A stretch of 64,000 bases of DNA from Tatumella punctata (GTDB taxonomy: Bacteria; Pseudomonadota; Gammaproteobacteria; Enterobacterales; Enterobacteriaceae), in NCBI RefSeq assembly GCF_039523735.1, contig NZ_BAAAFW010000092.1, positions 24,383 through 88,382 of the forward strand, given 5' to 3'. Under the pieces are notes generated by a model that was given only the letters and a program-made list of their open reading frames with translations, ran no database searches and was not told the DNA's origin. A program made the translations under genes and the position numbers. Position 1 is the stretch's first letter, and every line of letters begins with the position of its first letter. This document shows positions 61,007 through 64,000 of the stretch, piece after piece.

Positions 61007-63787
61007 TCAGTGCGCCTGTTCCCAGTTATCACCGATACCAATTTCTACCTGTAATGGCACGTCCAGTGTCAGGCTGCTTTCCATAATATCCCTGATAGTG
61101 GCGCTGGCAGTTTCAAGTAATGAATCATCCACTTCAAACACCAGTTCATCGTGCACCTGCATAATCATCTTAATTTTTTGCGGGTCCTGACTACTGAGCC
61201 ACTGATCGACGCCTATCATTGCCCGTTTGATAATATCTGCCGCCGTTCCCTGCATCGGGGCATTAATGGCTGCCCGTTCTGCTGCCTTACGGCGGATAGC
61301 ATTCCCTGAGTTGATATCCGGAAGATATAAACGCCTCCCCTCCAGCGTTTCTACATAACCCTTTTCTGCAGCAGACTGACGGGTTGACTCCATATAGCGT
61401 AAGACGCCGGGATAGCGTTCAAAATACAAATCCATATATTTCTTTGCGTCACCCGGAGCAATATTCAATTGCCGGGACAGACCGAAAGAACTCATACCAT
61501 AAATCAGACCGAAATTGATGGCTTTTGCACTGCGACGTTGTTCCGGGCTGACGTTATCTGCGGACGAACCAAAAACTTCCGCTGCCGTCGCTTTATGGAT
61601 ATCTTCACCCTGCGCAAAGGCATTCAGTAAGCCGGCATCCTGAGACAGATGCGCCATAATACGTAATTCGATCTGTGAATAGTCTGCCGCCAGAATCCGC
61701 TTTCCTGCAGGCGCAATAAAGGCATGGCGGATCCGCCGCCCTTCTTCATTACGCACCGGGATGTTTTGCAGGTTAGGGTCAGTCGATGACAAACGGCCGG
61801 TTGCTGTCACAGCCTGATGATAAGACGTATGCACGCGTCCGGTTCGCGGATTAATCATCAGCGGCAGCTTATCGGTATAAGTTGTCTTCAGTTTAGATAA
61901 GCCACGGTGCTCAAGTATGATTTTCGGTAACGGATGATCCAGTGCCAGCTCAGCCAGAACTTCTTCGCTGGTGGATGGTGCTCCACCCGGTGTTTTCTTC
62001 GTCGGTTTGATACCCTGCTTTTCAAATAAAATGGTCTGGAGCTGCTTCGGAGAAGAGAGATTAAATGCTTCCCCGGCGAGTTCGTGTGCTTTTTGCTCCA
62101 GTTCATTCAGCCGGATAGTCAGCTGCTGAGAATGAGCAGCCAGCATGGCTGGGTCAATTAAAACGCCGTTGCGCTCAACACGGGAAAGCACCGGCACCAG
62201 CGGAATCTCAATGTCACGAAAAACGTTCAGTGGCCCGGCTTCTTTTTCCAGCAATGGCCAGAATTTCAGATGCAATTGAAGAGTGACATCGGCATCTTCG
62301 GCCGCATACGGGCTGGCCTGCTCAAGGGCTATCTGGTTAAAAGTCAGTTGTTTCTTACCTTTCCCCGCAATATCTTCAAAGGTAATGGTTTTATGATTCA
62401 GCCAGCGTTGCGCCAGGCTATCCATATCATGTTTACCGGCGACACTGTTAAGCATATAAGATTCCAGCATCGTGTCGAAACGGATCCCGCGCAGTTCAAT
62501 ACCATAGTTTTGCAGAACACCACGGTCGTACTTCAGGTTTTGTCCGACTTTACTGCGGCTTTCGTCTTCCAGTAATCCTTTCAGAGACTGCAGAACCGCC
62601 TGTCTGTCGAGTTGTTTCGGGGCATCAAGATAGTCATGACCAACCGGTAAATAGGCCGCTTCTCCGGGAGCAACCGCAAAAGAGAGACCAACAATAGTTG
62701 CTGACAGGGTGTCCAGTGAATCAGTTTCCAGATCAAAGGCAAAAACCTCACTGGCAGTCAGTTTTTCCAGCCATAGTTCAAAAGTCTGCTGATCAAGAAT
62801 AGTGACATAGTTATCGGCAGACAACACTGATTCAGCAGGGATATCGGGGTTTTTAACCGCCGGTGCCGCTGCTTTCTTCGCCGGTTTTTTATCATCTAAC
62901 CAACGGTCCTGCTCAATATCCGTCATCCAGCGTTTAAATTCATAATGCGTGAATAAGGAGAGTAACGTACTGTTATCCGGTGGATTAACCTGCAGCTGGT
63001 CGTATTGCTGGTCCAGTTCAACATCCGTTTTAATGGTCGCCAATTGATAAGACAGGAAAGCCAGCTGTTTATTTTTAGCGAGTTTATCCGCCATGGTTTT
63101 AGCACCACGGAAGGATAACGTCGCCACTTTATCCAGATTATCGTAAATAGTGGCCATGCTCCCCAGCCCTTGCAGCAATGCCTGAGCTGTTTTTTCGCCC
63201 ACACCGGGAACGCCGGGAATATTGTCAGATGAATCACCCATCAGCGCCAGATAATCAATAATCAGATCCGGCGGAATACCATATTTATCCGCAACGTCTT
63301 CAGGACCGAGAATAGCGTTGTTCATGGTGTTAATCAGAGTGATATTCGGCGTTACCAGCTGAGCCATATCTTTATCACCGGTACTGATCAAAACCGGACG
63401 GCCTTGTTTGTCAGCCTCTCTGGCCAGAGTACCAATGACGTCGTCAGCTTCAACGCCGGAGATCACCAGGACCGGCCAGCCCATTGCTTTAACCATCTGG
63501 TGCAAGGGTTCTATTTGTGCACGCAAATCATCAGGCATTGGCGGGCGATGAGATTTATAGTCTTCGAACAGCTCATCACGAAACGTTTTACCTTTGGCAT
63601 CAAATACCACTGCAGCATGACTCGGTTTGTACTGAAGTAACAGGCTTTTCAGCATGTTCAGAACGCCATACATCGCCCCTGTCGGTTCACCGGCACTGTT
63701 TGTCAGTGGGGGAAATGCGTGATACGCACGGTAGAGATAAGAGGATCCATCTACCAGAATCAGGGGGTTTTCTGCAATTTGTGCCAT
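61007..63787 (-). CDS. polA: PolA, DNA polymerase I
   Basis: 926 residues (E. coli 928). Three domains: 5'-3' exonuclease (1-about 300; DAKGKTFRDELFEDYKSHR, GDKDMAQLV), 3'-5' proofreading exonuclease (about 325-515; FAFDLETDSLDT with the Asp/Glu pair) and polymerase (about 520-926; motif A DYSQIELRIMAH, motif B RRSAKAINFGLIYGMS, motif C QVHDELVFEV). All catalytic residues appear intact. It is convergent with yicC, a junction not found in E. coli, and no spf (Spot 42) gene occurs in the gap where it would be expected. Confidence 0.98.
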   Translation of the reverse strand: MAQIAENPLILVDGSSYLYRAYHAFPPLTNSAGEPTGAMYGVLNMLKSLLLQYKPSHAAVVFDAKGKTFRDELFEDYKSHRPPMPDDLRAQIEPLHQMVKAMGWPVLVISGVEADDVIGTLAREADKQGRPVLISTGDKDMAQLVTPNITLINTMNNAILGPEDVADKYGIPPDLIIDYLALMGDSSDNIPGVPGVGEKTAQALLQGLGSMATIYDNLDKVATLSFRGAKTMADKLAKNKQLAFLSYQLATIKTDVELDQQYDQLQVNPPDNSTLLSLFTHYEFKRWMTDIEQDRWLDDKKPAKKAAAPAVKNPDIPAESVLSADNYVTILDQQTFELWLEKLTASEVFAFDLETDSLDTLSATIVGLSFAVAPGEAAYLPVGHDYLDAPKQLDRQAVLQSLKGLLEDESRSKVGQNLKYDRGVLQNYGIELRGIRFDTMLESYMLNSVAGKHDMDSLAQRWLNHKTITFEDIAGKGKKQLTFNQIALEQASPYAAEDADVTLQLHLKFWPLLEKEAGPLNVFRDIEIPLVPVLSRVERNGVLIDPAMLAAHSQQLTIRLNELEQKAHELAGEAFNLSSPKQLQTILFEKQGIKPTKKTPGGAPSTSEEVLAELALDHPLPKIILEHRGLSKLKTTYTDKLPLMINPRTGRVHTSYHQAVTATGRLSSTDPNLQNIPVRNEEGRRIRHAFIAPAGKRILAADYSQIELRIMAHLSQDAGLLNAFAQGEDIHKATAAEVFGSSADNVSPEQRRSAKAINFGLIYGMSSFGLSRQLNIAPGDAKKYMDLYFERYPGVLRYMESTRQSAAEKGYVETLEGRRLYLPDINSGNAIRRKAAERAAINAPMQGTAADIIKRAMIGVDQWLSSQDPQKIKMIMQVHDELVFEVDDSLLETASATIRDIMESSLTLDVPLQVEIGIGDNWEQAH

Positions 63788-63914
63788 AAGCTGTTATTTC
63801 TTCTGTTGCTGTTGGTAATAACTAAGGATGCCACATCACTGACAGAATGTTGAATGGAAGCGCACTCCGGCACTAAAAAAAGGTTCATCGCACCTTAGCG
63901 TGAATTAATAGAAA

Positions 63915-63976
63915 ACGGCGGTAAAAGTGGTTAGTTTTGTATTCGCCAAAACACTAACCAGCCACTAAACCGCCGT
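63915..63976. repeat. Imperfect long hairpin near the window end, upstream of polA
   Basis: ACGGCGGT at 63915 pairs with ACCGCCGT at 63969. Inside, AGTGG pairs with CCACT, TTAGT with ACTAA and TTTTG with CAAAA, with small bulges and a loop of about 7 nt. It lies 128 bp upstream of polA, with an ATG at 63982 just beyond. It could be part of a mobile-element end or a regulatory RNA; the window ends before this can be judged. Confidence 0.6.
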
Positions 63977-64000
63977 CTGCCATGAATGCTAACCTCTCTT

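Noticed and set aside
1..64000. tRNA, rRNA genes and CRISPR arrays
   Set aside because: No T-loop/anticodon-like sequences in intergenic DNA, no rRNA similarity and no evenly spaced repeats were seen.

Overview
The window is a stretch of a gammaproteobacterial chromosome of the order Enterobacterales. Gene content and protein sequence match E. coli housekeeping genes closely: HslU (443 aa), PfkA (320 aa), FieF (300 aa), HldD (310 aa), WaaA (425 aa), SecB-GpsA-CysE and RadC-RpmB-RpmG-MutM. Gene order differs from K-12 at several points. The LPS core genes (WaaE and a WabG-like enzyme, no E. coli-type WaaO/R/B) recall Klebsiella/Serratia/Erwinia-type cores, so a member of Erwiniaceae or a related family is a reasonable guess. 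The genus cannot be fixed from sequence reading alone. No tRNA, rRNA, CRISPR array, prophage or transposase gene was found.

Layout. 1-8.6 kb: 3' end of cytR, ftsN, hslVU, rraA, zapB (opposite strand) and the glycerol genes glpF-glpK-glpX; menA, which lies between hslU and rraA in E. coli, is missing. 8.6-16.4 kb: emrD, fpr, yiiQ, tpiA, cdh, sbp, pfkA, fieF. 16.5-24 kb: an accessory block not present at this place in E. coli. It holds a five-gene chaperone-usher fimbrial operon (pilin, chaperone, usher, two-domain tip protein, distal minor subunit). A membrane-anchored ToxR/CadC-like regulator and a FidL-like membrane protein diverge from it. 24.1-27 kb: cpxP with its 3'UTR-derived sRNA CpxQ, and cpxRA. 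27-33.1 kb: trmL, cysE-gpsA-secB-grxC-yibN, envC-yibQ. 33.3-47.2 kb: LPS inner and outer core assembly (hldD-waaF-waaC, extra GT9 and GT4 transferases, a polysaccharide deacetylase, O-antigen ligase, waaQ-wabG-like, waaA-waaE). 47.2-54.1 kb: coaD, mutM, rpmG, rpmB, radC, coaBC-dut, slmA, pyrE, rph. 54.2-59.9 kb: a second non-E. coli-like block between rph and yicC, with an ABC exporter operon (ATPase, permease, lipoprotein adaptor), an unknown gene, nupC and a DUF3574 lipoprotein. 60-64 kb: yicC and polA, then an imperfect hairpin at the window edge.

Functional links. Envelope biology dominates. The Cpx system (with CpxQ) monitors periplasmic folding next to a chaperone-usher fimbria, which is a typical source of misfolded subunits. 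EnvC, FtsN, ZapB and SlmA act in division. The waa genes build the core oligosaccharide, with WaaA supplying Kdo and WaaL joining O antigen. The pyrE attenuator, a CpxR box upstream of cpxP, and candidate GlpR/CRP sites before glpF and nupC can be read directly. The least explained parts are the mixed-orientation LPS core block with five GT9 enzymes, the fimbrial operon with its ToxR/FidL-type partner, and the exporter block with its orphan 171-residue gene.
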